Shown: piece after piece, positions 47,406 to 58,168 of the stretch
Layout of the letters: every line of letters begins with the position of its first letter
Numbering within the stretch: the first letter of the stretch is position 1
Translations under genes and position numbers: made by a program
Source of the DNA: Kitasatospora sp. A2-31
GTDB taxonomy: Bacteria > Actinomycetota > Actinomycetes > Streptomycetales > Streptomycetaceae
Direction: 5' to 3'
Assembly (NCBI RefSeq): GCF_022288725.1
Contig: NZ_JAKNTA010000003.1
Location: 190,972 to 254,971, forward strand
Length of the DNA: 64,000 nt
The notes under the pieces: generated by a model
The model's database searches: none
Seen by the model: the letters and a program-made list of their open reading frames with translations, nothing else
What the model was told of the DNA's origin: nothing

Positions 47406-47433
47406 CAGGCCCCTTCCATGGCAGTCTGGGCAG

Positions 47434-48771
47434 GTGGCGATCACGGAGAACGGCAGCACCCACCAGTCCGCGCACCGCGCCACGCTCCTGGACCTCCTGC
47501 GCGGCCGCGACTTCCGCCGGCTGCTGACCGCCCGGGTGCTCTCCCAGCTCTCCGACGGCGTCTTCCAGGTCTCGCTCGCCGCCTACGTGGTCTTCTCCCC
47601 GGAGAAGCAGTCCTCCCCGGCCGACATCGCCTCGGTGCTGGCCGTGATGCTGCTGCCGTTCTCGGTGATCGGGCCGTTCGCCGGGGTGCTGCTGGACCGC
47701 TGGCGCCGACGCCAGGTGCTCCTCTACGGCAACCTGGCCCGGTTCGGGCTCGGCCTGGTCACCGGGGCGCTGCTCCTGGCCGAGGCGCCGACCCCGCTGT
47801 TCTTCGCCTCCGCGCTGCTGGTCACGGCGCTCAACCGGTTCATCCTGGCGGGGCTGTCCGCCGCGCTGCCACGGGTGGTGCGCCAGCAGCAGCTGGTCAC
47901 CGCCAACGCGCTCTCCCCCACCCTGGGCACCGTCGCCGCGGCCTCCGGCGGCGGTCTGGGCTTCGTGCTGCACCAGGTGATGCCCCCCGGGCCGCGGGCC
48001 GACGCGGCGCTGGTCACCGTCGCCGCACTGCTCTACCTCTCGGCGGCGCTGGCCGCCCGGCGGATGCACCGGGACCTGCTGGGCCCCGAGCACCACCCGG
48101 ACCGCCCCCCGCTGGGCCGGGCGCTGGTCCAGGCCGCCCGCGACCTGCGCGCGGCCGTCACCCACCTGGTCCGGGACTGCCGGCCGGCCGTACACGCGCT
48201 CGCCGCCGTCACCGCCGCCCGGTTCTGCTACGGCGTCCTGATCGTCATGGTGGTCATGCTCGCCCGCTACACCTTCAACGACCCGAACGACAGCGCGGCC
48301 GGGCTGGCGACCCTGGGACAGGCGGTCGGCCTCTCCGCGGCCGGCTTCTTCCTCGCGGCGGTGATCAGCCCCTGGTGCACCCGGCGGATCGGACTGGCGG
48401 GCTGGATGACGCTCTGCCTCGCCGCCCCCGTGGTCTTCGTGCCGGCGCTCGGGCTGGGCTTCTCCCTGGTGCCCTGCCTGATCGCCGCCCTGCTGCTCGG
48501 CGTGGTCACCCAGGGCACCAAGATCTGTGCCGACACCGTGGTCCAGGAGTCGGTCGAGGACGACTTCCGCGGCCGGGTGTTCGCCATCTACGACGTGCTG
48601 TTCAACGTCGCCTTCGTGGCCGCCGCGCTCGTGACCGCGCTGGTGCTGCCGCTCTCCGGCCGCTCGGTCGCGGTGGTGGCGGGCGTCGCCCTGGTGTACG
48701 CGCTCGCCGCCGTGCTCTACCTGGGGGCCGCGCGGCGCAGCGGCCCGCTCCCCGGTGACCAGGCGCTCTGA
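47434..48771 (+). CDS. MFS transporter
   Basis: 445 residues from the GTG at 47434; the open frame further upstream only reads through parS. Twelve helices; conserved MFS loop FAGVLLDRWRRRQVLLYGN. The sequence LLRGRDFRRLLTARVLSQLSDGVFQVSLAAYVVF is typical of the DHA3-like exporters. No substrate can be deduced. Location next to inoA is conserved in streptomycetes as I remember it. Confidence 0.85.
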   Translation: MAITENGSTHQSAHRATLLDLLRGRDFRRLLTARVLSQLSDGVFQVSLAAYVVFSPEKQSSPADIASVLAVMLLPFSVIGPFAGVLLDRWRRRQVLLYGNLARFGLGLVTGALLLAEAPTPLFFASALLVTALNRFILAGLSAALPRVVRQQQLVTANALSPTLGTVAAASGGGLGFVLHQVMPPGPRADAALVTVAALLYLSAALAARRMHRDLLGPEHHPDRPPLGRALVQAARDLRAAVTHLVRDCRPAVHALAAVTAARFCYGVLIVMVVMLARYTFNDPNDSAAGLATLGQAVGLSAAGFFLAAVISPWCTRRIGLAGWMTLCLAAPVVFVPALGLGFSLVPCLIAALLLGVVTQGTKICADTVVQESVEDDFRGRVFAIYDVLFNVAFVAAALVTALVLPLSGRSVAVVAGVALVYALAAVLYLGAARRSGPLPGDQAL

Positions 48772-48867
48772 GAGGCCCCGCACCCTCGAAACCGGCGGCG
48801 TCGGGCGGAGTCGCTAAGGTACGTCAGATCTGTCGGAGCGACAGCACTCTGTTTCGGGGGAAATCTG

Positions 48868-49560
48868 ATGAGCACACCGCCCAGCCCTTACGGCCCGCCG
48901 CCGCCCCAGTACGGGTACCCGCAGGCCCCGCCGGGCGCGCCCCAGGCCCCCCAGCCCTACGGTGCTCAGCCTCCGCAGTACGGCACGCCGCAGCCGGTCG
49001 CAGCCGGTCACGGCCAGCCGCCGGCCTACGGCTACCCGGGTGCGCCGGCCCAGCCGGGCCCGCCCGCGCCCCCGTACGGCCAGCAGCCCCCGTACGGCCC
49101 GCCGCCCGGCGGCCAGCCGCCGTACGGCCAGCCTCCGTACGGCCAGCAGCCGCCGTACGGTCAGCCGCCGATGGCGCCGCTGCCGCAGGCTCCGGCTCCG
49201 GCTCCGGCGAAGAAGGGCAGTGCCAAGGCCAAGCTCAAGGTCGGCGTGGCCGTGGTCGGCGGCATCGCGCTGATCGTCGGCTACTTCGTCACCGGGCCGA
49301 GCGTCAGCAGCGCCTCGGTCGGCGACTGCGTCAAGGCGGGCGGTTCGCGCGACGTCGAGATCGTCAAGTGCACCGACAGCAAGGCGAACTACAAGGTGCT
49401 GGCCAAGCACACCGGCACCACCGACACCAACCGCTGCAAGCAGACCGCCGGCACGACCAGCACGGTCTCCGGCAAGAGCGGCCGCCGCTGGAACAAGAAG
49501 CGCTACGTGCTCTGCCTCGGCCCGCTGACCACCGGCGTACCGCCGGTCAAGAAGTCCTGA
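48868..49560 (+). CDS. Pro/Tyr/Gly-rich membrane protein with LppU-like domain
   Basis: 230 residues. The N-terminal ~110 residues are a PPYGQ-type low-complexity cytoplasmic region. One membrane helix follows (KVGVAVVGGIALIVGYFV). The external domain has VGDCVKAGGSRDVEIVKCTDSKANYKVLAKH ... RCKQTAG ... RYVLCLGPL, with four cysteines. The same domain pattern recurs in the next gene. Domain resembles the actinobacterial LppU-type extracytoplasmic module; function unknown. GGGGGAAATCTG precedes the ATG. Confidence 0.8.
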   Translation: MSTPPSPYGPPPPQYGYPQAPPGAPQAPQPYGAQPPQYGTPQPVAAGHGQPPAYGYPGAPAQPGPPAPPYGQQPPYGPPPGGQPPYGQPPYGQQPPYGQPPMAPLPQAPAPAPAKKGSAKAKLKVGVAVVGGIALIVGYFVTGPSVSSASVGDCVKAGGSRDVEIVKCTDSKANYKVLAKHTGTTDTNRCKQTAGTTSTVSGKSGRRWNKKRYVLCLGPLTTGVPPVKKS

Positions 49561-49597
49561 CCCCTACGCCAGTCCGACCCTTCCACGGGGGAACCAC

Positions 49598-50665
49598 TTG
49601 TCCGTCCCACCTCCCCAGATGCCGTACGGCGCGCCGCCGCCCGCCGACAGCAGCAACCCCTACGCCTCCGGCAACCCGTACGGCGGGCCGGCGCCCGCCC
49701 CGGCCGCGCCCGCCCCGGCGCCCGGCTACGGCTACCCGGCCGCGCCGCAGCAGGCCGCGCCGGGTTACGGCGTGCCGCCGCAGGCGGCCCCGCCCGGCTA
49801 CGGCTACCCGCAGCAGGCCGGGTACGCGCAGCAGGCCCCGCACGGCGGCCCGGTCTGCCGCTTCTGCGGCGGCTTCCCCGCCGTGGAGACCACCGTCCGC
49901 GGGCACCAGGGCATCATCATCGTGATGCGGTTCCTGAAGCAGCCAGGCCCGTTCTGCCGCACCTGCGGCACCGCGGTGGTCCGCGACATGTCGGCCCGCA
50001 CCCTGGTCCAGGGCTGGTGGGGCTACCTGTCCTCGATCATCACGCCGATCACCCTGCTGCGGAACCTCGCGGCCCACAACAAGATCAAGGACCTGCCGCC
50101 GCCGGCACCGGGAACCCACGGCCCGCAGCTCGACCCGGGCGTCCCGCTGACCAAGCGGCCGCACATGCTGATGCTGCTGCTGCCGGTCCTGTCGATCACC
50201 TCGTTCGTCATCCTGGTGACCACCGGCGCGCTGCTCGGCGCGACCGACCACGACAGCCGGCCGTACCGCCCGATCTCGCTGCCCTCACCGGCCGCGGTGT
50301 CCATCCCACCGATGCCGTCGTTCTCGTTCTCGATGCCGCCGATACCCGAGATCACCACCCCGGGCGCGGCCAAGCCGTCCGTCCCGCCCGCAGCCTCCAC
50401 GGTGCCCAGCGACATCGACCGCGCCAGGGTCGGTGACTGCCTGCGCAACGAGAACGGCACCAGCGCCACGCACGACCCCAACCCGCGGATCACCATGCTG
50501 CCCTGCAGCGACTCCCGGGCCCAGTACAAGGTGCTCCGCAAGCTGCTGGCCACCAGCGACGACAAGGGCTGCGACAACGTGCCCGAGTCGGACAGCAGCT
50601 ACACCCGGACGTCCTCGTCCGAGGCGCTGAGCTACGTGCTCTGCCTGAAGGCGCTCAACGGCTGA
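49598..50665 (+). CDS. Membrane protein with zinc-ribbon and LppU-like domain
   Basis: 355 residues with a TTG start at 49598 preceded by GGGGGAACCAC; no ATG or GTG sits at a better place. A Pro/Tyr/Gly-rich region (to ~85) is followed by CRFC and CRTC pairs (about residues 87-90 and 127-130), a probable zinc ribbon. A membrane helix (MLLLLPVLSITSFVILVTTGALL-like, about 190-210) leads to an external domain with VGDCLRNENG, MLPCSDSRAQYKVLRKL, CDNVP and YVLCLKAL, the same four-Cys pattern as its neighbour. Probably a tandem paralogue. Confidence 0.8.
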   Translation: MSVPPPQMPYGAPPPADSSNPYASGNPYGGPAPAPAAPAPAPGYGYPAAPQQAAPGYGVPPQAAPPGYGYPQQAGYAQQAPHGGPVCRFCGGFPAVETTVRGHQGIIIVMRFLKQPGPFCRTCGTAVVRDMSARTLVQGWWGYLSSIITPITLLRNLAAHNKIKDLPPPAPGTHGPQLDPGVPLTKRPHMLMLLLPVLSITSFVILVTTGALLGATDHDSRPYRPISLPSPAAVSIPPMPSFSFSMPPIPEITTPGAAKPSVPPAASTVPSDIDRARVGDCLRNENGTSATHDPNPRITMLPCSDSRAQYKVLRKLLATSDDKGCDNVPESDSSYTRTSSSEALSYVLCLKALNG

Positions 50666-50701
50666 CCACGGCCGCCCGGCGGGCTCCCGCCGGGCGGTAC
50701 G

Positions 50702-50743
50702 CGGATGGGGTGGCCCCGGAGATCTCCGGGGCCACCCCATCCG
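50702..50743. terminator. 42-bp perfect palindrome, bidirectional terminator
   Basis: Arms of 21 bases with no spacer, centred between 50722 and 50723, in the 112-base gap between the convergent LppU-like and cca genes. Confidence 0.85.
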
Positions 50744-50777
50744 TCCTCCGGGCCCCCAGGGCCCGGGGCACTGCCGG

Positions 50778-52280
50778 TCAGCCCTGCTGCGCGGCCCACC
50801 AGGCGCGGAGCGCGGCGACGGCCTCGTCGTACTCCATCGGGCCGTGCTCCAGGCGCAGCTCCAGCATGTGCTTGTACGCCTTGCCGACCTGCGGGCCCGG
50901 CTTCAGCTCCAACAGCTCCATGATCTGGTTGCCGTCCAGCGCCGGGCGCACGGCGTCCAGCTCCTCCTGGGCCCTCAGCTCCCCGATCCGCTTCTCCAGG
51001 CTGTCGTACGTCCGGGAGAGCGTCGCGGCCTTCTTCTTGTTCCGGGTGGTGCAGTCGGAGCGGGTCAGCTTGTGCAGGCGCTCCAGCAGCGGCCCGGCGT
51101 CGGTGACGTAGCGGCGCACCGCCGAGTCGGTCCACTCCCCGCCGCCGTAGCCGTGGAAGCGCAGGTGCAGCTCGACCAGGCGCGAGACGTCCTCGGTCAG
51201 CTCCTTCGAGTACTTCAGCTCGCGCATCCGCTTGCGGGTCATCTTGGCGCCGACCACCTCGTGGTGGTGGAACGACACCCGGCCGTCCGACTCGAAGCGA
51301 CGGGTACGCGGCTTGCCGATGTCGTGCAGCAGCGCGGCCAGCCGCAGCGTGAGGTCGGGGCCGTCCTGCTCCAGGTCGATCGCCTGCTCCAGGACGGTGA
51401 GCGAGTGCTCGTAGACGTCCTTGTGGCGGTGGTGCTCGTCGCGCTCCAGCCGCAGGGCCGGCAGCTCGGGCAGCACGTGGCCGGCCAGGCCGGTGTCGAC
51501 GAGCAGGCGCAGGCCCTTGACCGGGTGCGCGGCCAGGAGCAGCTTGTTCAGCTCGGCCTGGACCCGCTCGGCGGAGACGATCGCGATCCGGTCGGCCATC
51601 GCGGTCATGGCGGCGACGACCTCGGGGGCCGGGTCGAAGTCCAGCTGTGCGGCGAAGCGGGCGGCCCGCATCATCCGCAGCGGGTCGTCGGAGAAGGACT
51701 CCTCGGGAGTGGCGGGGGTGCGCAGCACCCGGGCCTCCAGGTCCTCCAGGCCGTGGTGCGGGTCGACGAAGCCGCGACCGGGCAGGTCGACGGCCATCGC
51801 GTTGACGGTGAAGTCCCGGCGGACGAGGTCCTGCCCGATGGTGTCGCCGTAGGTCACCTCGGGCTTGCGCGAGGTGCGGTCGTACGCCTCGGAGCGGTAC
51901 GTGGTGATCTCGATCAGGAAGGAGCCCTGCGGGGTGTCCTTGCGGGCGCCGACCGTGCCGAAGGCGATGCCGACGTCCCAGACGGCGTCCGCCCAGCCCT
52001 TGACCAGCTTCAGGACCTGCTGCGGGCGGGCGTCGGTGGTGAAGTCGAGGTCGTTGCCGAGCCGGCCCAGCAGGGCGTCCCGGACCGAGCCGCCGACCAG
52101 CGCGAGCCGGTGCCCTGCAGCCTGGAAGCGGCGGGCGATCTCGTCGGCGACCGGGGAGACCCGCAGCAGCTCCTGCAGGCCCAGCGTCTGCGCCTCGCTC
52201 AGGCCTGGTACGACCTGGGTGGCAGTGCTGGAATGATGGACGCCGGACTCGTGGGCGGTGGGCTCATTGGCAGTGGACAC
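50778..52280 (-). CDS. cca: CCA tRNA nucleotidyltransferase
   Basis: 500 residues, GTG start. The nucleotidyltransferase head has GGSVRDALLG (about 63-72) and the metal-binding DLDF (77-80). RRDFTVNAMAVDLPGRGFVDPH follows, and the HD domain LAALLHDIGKPRTRR and FHHHEVVGAK lies further on. It adds or repairs the 3' CCA end of tRNAs. The N-terminal ~28 residues are variable, so a later start is possible. Confidence 0.93.
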   Translation of the reverse strand: MSTANEPTAHESGVHHSSTATQVVPGLSEAQTLGLQELLRVSPVADEIARRFQAAGHRLALVGGSVRDALLGRLGNDLDFTTDARPQQVLKLVKGWADAVWDVGIAFGTVGARKDTPQGSFLIEITTYRSEAYDRTSRKPEVTYGDTIGQDLVRRDFTVNAMAVDLPGRGFVDPHHGLEDLEARVLRTPATPEESFSDDPLRMMRAARFAAQLDFDPAPEVVAAMTAMADRIAIVSAERVQAELNKLLLAAHPVKGLRLLVDTGLAGHVLPELPALRLERDEHHRHKDVYEHSLTVLEQAIDLEQDGPDLTLRLAALLHDIGKPRTRRFESDGRVSFHHHEVVGAKMTRKRMRELKYSKELTEDVSRLVELHLRFHGYGGGEWTDSAVRRYVTDAGPLLERLHKLTRSDCTTRNKKKAATLSRTYDSLEKRIGELRAQEELDAVRPALDGNQIMELLELKPGPQVGKAYKHMLELRLEHGPMEYDEAVAALRAWWAAQQG

Positions 52281-52829
52281 GGCTCACAAGGGTACGTGTC
52301 CCGAAGGCCCCCCTGCCCGCGCGTTTTGCGGCGCTCACCCCAAGCCCGCAACACTGCACCCTCGGCTGCATCGTTACCATGCCGGTGGAGCGGGTCGCGG
52401 GCACCGACGAGGGCCTGCGGTGCCGCGCGCCGTAACGGCCTCCCGGATCGCGGGCGGCCGCATCTTCTTCACCGCTGATCCCCACGGCCGGCAGGTTCGG
52501 CCCGCAGGGCTTCCGCGGCGTCACAGCAGCACAGCAGCATCAGCAGCGAGCGATCGAGAACGGCGAGGGCGGAGCGCGTGAGCGAGCGTAGCGAGCGAGC
52601 CGACGAGAAGTGCGCGTTTCGCGAAGCGCCGGCCGAGCGCAGCGAGGTCGGCCGCGTCAGCGAGCGTAGCGAGCGAGCCGACGAGAAGTGCGCGTTTCGC
52701 GAAGCGCCGGCCGAGCGCAGCGAGGTCGGCCGCGTCAGCGAGCGTAGCGAGCGAGCCGACGAGAAGTGCGCGTTCCGCGAAGCGTCCACCGGACGGGATC
52801 GTGGGCGGGGCCGCTCCGGGAGGCGCACC
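52281..52829. other. Gene-free spacer with repeat array
   Basis: 549 bases between divergent cca and the DUF6049-like gene. The left half (52281-52570) shows no convincing gene. The right half is filled by the 78-bp tandem repeats described separately. The downstream gene start at 52830 has its own ribosome binding site, so the repeat lies in its leader. Confidence 0.6.
52578..52785. repeat. 78-bp tandem repeat, 2.7 copies
   Basis: Units begin at 52578, 52656 and 52734; the third is truncated near 52785. Copies one and two are practically identical. Each contains small palindromes (around TTTCGCGAA and GGCCGA...TCGGCC). The length is a multiple of three and no stop occurs, so the array is open in frame with the gene downstream and would encode a 26-residue repeat (SERSERADEKCAFREAPAER-type). 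It is most likely a non-coding REP-like element. Confidence 0.85.
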
Positions 52830-55274
<2,445 letters not shown>

Positions 55275-55332
55275 TACCGCCGATACCCGCCCGACGCCGG
55301 GACGGCCTCCCCCACGACAGCGAAGAGGTGAC

Positions 55333-57852
55333 ATGACCGGGCGCAGCGAGGAGCGGCCGCCGGGCCGCGGTGAGGGCCGGCCGGGCGCCGAGTCGCCGTC
55401 CGGCGACTGGTACGTGGCCGACACCTACGCCCAGGACCCGTACGCCGCCGAGGCGTACCAGGGCCCGCAGGACGGTCAGGACCCGTACGGCCTGCGGGCC
55501 GACCGGCCCGCCGCGCCGCAGCAGCCGGCCGCCGCGTACGACGTGCCGCCGCAGCTGCCCCCGCAGGGCGGCGACTACCCGACGCCGGTGCCGCCGGCCA
55601 CCCCGTTCTCCCCGCCGGTGCCTCCGGTGCAGCCCGGTTGGGACACCCCGGTGCAGCAGCCGGCGGCGCCGGACGAGCCCTGGCAGGGGGACCGGGCCGG
55701 CTGGGAACAGCCGGCGCCGGTCGGCGGCCAGTGGGCCGGGCCGCACGAGGAGCAGCAGTGGCAGCCCGGCCCCGCACACTCCGCCTGGGACTCCGAGACC
55801 ACCGAGTACGTGGGCGTGGACGCGCTCTTCGGCGGGACGCGGACCGAACAGGCCGCCCCCGCCGGTCCGGTCGCCGAGGCCCCGGCCCCGCCGCCGGCCC
55901 AGCAGCCGCTGCGGCCCGCCGCACCCCAGCCACCCGCCGCGCCCGCCGCGTTCGCCCCGGCCGCGCCGTTCCCCCCGGCCGCCGGGTACCAGGGCGGTGC
56001 GGGCGGCCCCGGCGGCGGCCACCGGAACGGCCCGCAGGAGCCGGACGGGCAGCGCCCGTTCGTGCCCCCGATCGAGTTCGACCCGCCGCTCTCCGAGGAG
56101 GAGGCCACCATGCAGGTGGCCGCGGTGCAGGTGCCGCCGGCGGTGGAGCCGCTGGACGAGCTGGCCGCCGAGGAGCACGCGCCGAAGGCGCCGCCGGCGG
56201 GCGGCGGCGGCAAGGTCGCCAGCCTGCTCAACTCCAGCGCCATCATGGCGGCGGGCACCCTGGTCTCCCGCGGCACCGGCTTCCTGCGCACCATGGTGAT
56301 CGCCACCGCGATCGGCATCGGCGTGATGGGCGACTCGTACAACGCCGCCAACACCCTGCCGACGCTGCTGTACATCCTGATCGGCGGCGGCGCCCTGAAC
56401 GCCGTCTTCGTGCCGCAGCTCGTCCGCAGCATGAAGAACGACGCCGACGGCGGGACCGCCTACGCCAACCGGCTGCTCACCCTGGTGATGGTCGGCCTGG
56501 CCGGCGTCACCTTCGTGGCCGTGCTGGCCGCCCCGCTGCTCGTCCAGCTGATCGCCCATCCGCTGATGAAGGACCAGGCGAACGCGGACACCACCGTGGC
56601 GCTGGCCCGGTACTGCCTGCCGACCATCTTCTTCATGGGCATCCACGTGGTGATGGGCCAGATCCTCAACGCCCGCGGCCGCTTCGGCGCGATGATGTGG
56701 ACCCCGGTCCTCAACAACATCGTGGTGATCTTCACCTTCGGCGCCTACATCTGGGTCTTCGGGTCCTTCGGCGACTCCGGCGTCACCCCGAAGACGATCT
56801 CCCCCGAGGGCGTCCGGCTGCTCGGGATCGGCACCCTGGTGGGCCTCGCCGTCCAGGCGCTGGCGATGATCCCGTACCTGCGGGCGGCCGGCTTCCACTA
56901 CCGGCCGCGGTTCGACTGGCGCGGCCACGGCCTCGGCAAGGCCGCCCGGCTGGCCAAGTGGACGTTCTTCTTCGTCCTCGCCAACCAGGCCGGCTACCTG
57001 GTCATCACCCAGGTGGCCACCTGGGCCGGCATCGCCGCCCACGACGCCGGCCACGACGGCGTCGGCCTGGCCGCCTTCTCCAACGCGCTGCTGATCTGGC
57101 AGCTGCCGCAGGCCGTCATCGTCGTCTCGCTGATGAGCGCGGTGCTCCCCCGGCTCTCCCGGGCCGCGGCCGACGAGGACGCCGGCGCGGTGCGCGACGA
57201 CCTCTCGTACGGGCTGCGCACCACCGCCGTGGCGGTCGTCCCGGCCGCCTTCCTGTTCCTCTCGCTCGGCCCGGCGATCGGCCGCTCGATCTACGCCGTG
57301 GGCGGCAGCGAGAGCGTCCTCAACGACGCCACCAACGTCGGCCTGATGCTCTCCGCCTTCGCGCTGGGCCTGATCCCGTACTCGGCGCAGTACGTGATGC
57401 TGCGCGGCTTCTACGCCTACGAGGACACCCGGACGCCGTTCTCGAACACCGTCTGGGTGGCGGCCTGCCAGGCCGCCTTCTCGCTGGTCTGCTGGCTCGT
57501 GCTGCCCGCCGAGTGGGTCGTGACGGGCATGGCGTTCGGCTACGGCGTCGCCTACGCCGTCGGAGTGACGGTCGCGGTGCCCAAGCTGAAGAAGAAGATC
57601 GGCGGCCTGGACACCAAGCGGATCGGCAAGACCTACACCCGGCTGGCCCTCGCCAGCGTGCCGGCCGCGCTGGTCGGCGTGGGCGTCAGCCTCGCGGTCC
57701 AGCAGGTCGTCGGCGGCTGGCTGGGCAGCGTGCTCACCCTCGTGGTGGCGGGCGGCCTCCAGCTGGCGGTCTTCGTGCTCGTCGCGAAGAAGCTGCGGAT
57801 CGAGGAGTTGAACGCCATGCTGGGCATGGTCCGCGGCCGACTCGGCCGCTGA
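55333..57852 (+). CDS. murJ: Lipid II flippase MurJ (MviN)
   Basis: 839 residues from the ATG at 55333 (AGAGGTG upstream). The first ~290 residues are a Pro/Gln/Ala-rich disordered extension, unusual compared with the ~500-residue enterobacterial protein. The 14-helix MOP-type core begins at SSAIMAAGTLVSRGTGFLRTMVIATAIG and includes NTLPTLLYILIGGGALNAVFVPQL. It flips lipid II across the membrane for peptidoglycan synthesis. The mycobacterial homologue carries a fused pseudokinase domain; here that domain is encoded by the next gene. Confidence 0.92.
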   Translation: MTGRSEERPPGRGEGRPGAESPSGDWYVADTYAQDPYAAEAYQGPQDGQDPYGLRADRPAAPQQPAAAYDVPPQLPPQGGDYPTPVPPATPFSPPVPPVQPGWDTPVQQPAAPDEPWQGDRAGWEQPAPVGGQWAGPHEEQQWQPGPAHSAWDSETTEYVGVDALFGGTRTEQAAPAGPVAEAPAPPPAQQPLRPAAPQPPAAPAAFAPAAPFPPAAGYQGGAGGPGGGHRNGPQEPDGQRPFVPPIEFDPPLSEEEATMQVAAVQVPPAVEPLDELAAEEHAPKAPPAGGGGKVASLLNSSAIMAAGTLVSRGTGFLRTMVIATAIGIGVMGDSYNAANTLPTLLYILIGGGALNAVFVPQLVRSMKNDADGGTAYANRLLTLVMVGLAGVTFVAVLAAPLLVQLIAHPLMKDQANADTTVALARYCLPTIFFMGIHVVMGQILNARGRFGAMMWTPVLNNIVVIFTFGAYIWVFGSFGDSGVTPKTISPEGVRLLGIGTLVGLAVQALAMIPYLRAAGFHYRPRFDWRGHGLGKAARLAKWTFFFVLANQAGYLVITQVATWAGIAAHDAGHDGVGLAAFSNALLIWQLPQAVIVVSLMSAVLPRLSRAAADEDAGAVRDDLSYGLRTTAVAVVPAAFLFLSLGPAIGRSIYAVGGSESVLNDATNVGLMLSAFALGLIPYSAQYVMLRGFYAYEDTRTPFSNTVWVAACQAAFSLVCWLVLPAEWVVTGMAFGYGVAYAVGVTVAVPKLKKKIGGLDTKRIGKTYTRLALASVPAALVGVGVSLAVQQVVGGWLGSVLTLVVAGGLQLAVFVLVAKKLRIEELNAMLGMVRGRLGR

Positions 57853-58168
57853 TCCACCGTTCCGGCCGGCCCACCGGCGGACTCCCTGACCGGGCGTCAA
57901 CCGGGGGCCGGAGCCTTCCGCCCCTTCGGGCGAGGGCACACGTCAGTACTGGGCCGCCCTCCGCATCCCGGGTCCTCCCGGGCCGGAGATGGCGGCCCAG
58001 TGTCGGATCTGCACCACATCTCTCCACCATCACGCAACCGACCGCCCCTTCCAGCGGTCGTACCCGGTGGAGAAGAGTGGGCACAATTGTCCTGGAGCGC
58101 CGAGCCTCGGCCCGTCCGCTCCAGCGACTCTCTCAGGCCGGGGCGACACAAGGGGAGGCAGGACCACG
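57853..58168. other. murJ-pseudokinase spacer with a large hairpin
   Basis: 316 bases without a gene. An elaborate stem-loop occupies 57948-58001; the rest shows only scattered GC-rich short repeats. A possible promoter for the pseudokinase-sigM operon must lie to its right, around 58060-58090 (CACAAT at 58082), but this is weak. Confidence 0.5.
57948..58001. terminator. Large compound hairpin after murJ
   Basis: Outer 11-base arms (ACTGGGCCGCC / GGCGGCCCAGT), then CTCCG/CGGAG and an inner CCCGGG-TCCT-CCCGGG loop, with only a CAT/C bulge and an AT bulge. About 96 bases after the murJ stop. Confidence 0.65.

Noticed and set aside
52258..52581. 107-codon forward frame between cca and the repeats
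   Set aside because: Poor composition, no clear ribosome binding site, overlap with the cca start, and no recognised domain.
52578..52785. Tandem repeats considered as CRISPR
   Set aside because: The units are contiguous with no variable spacers and no cas genes are near.
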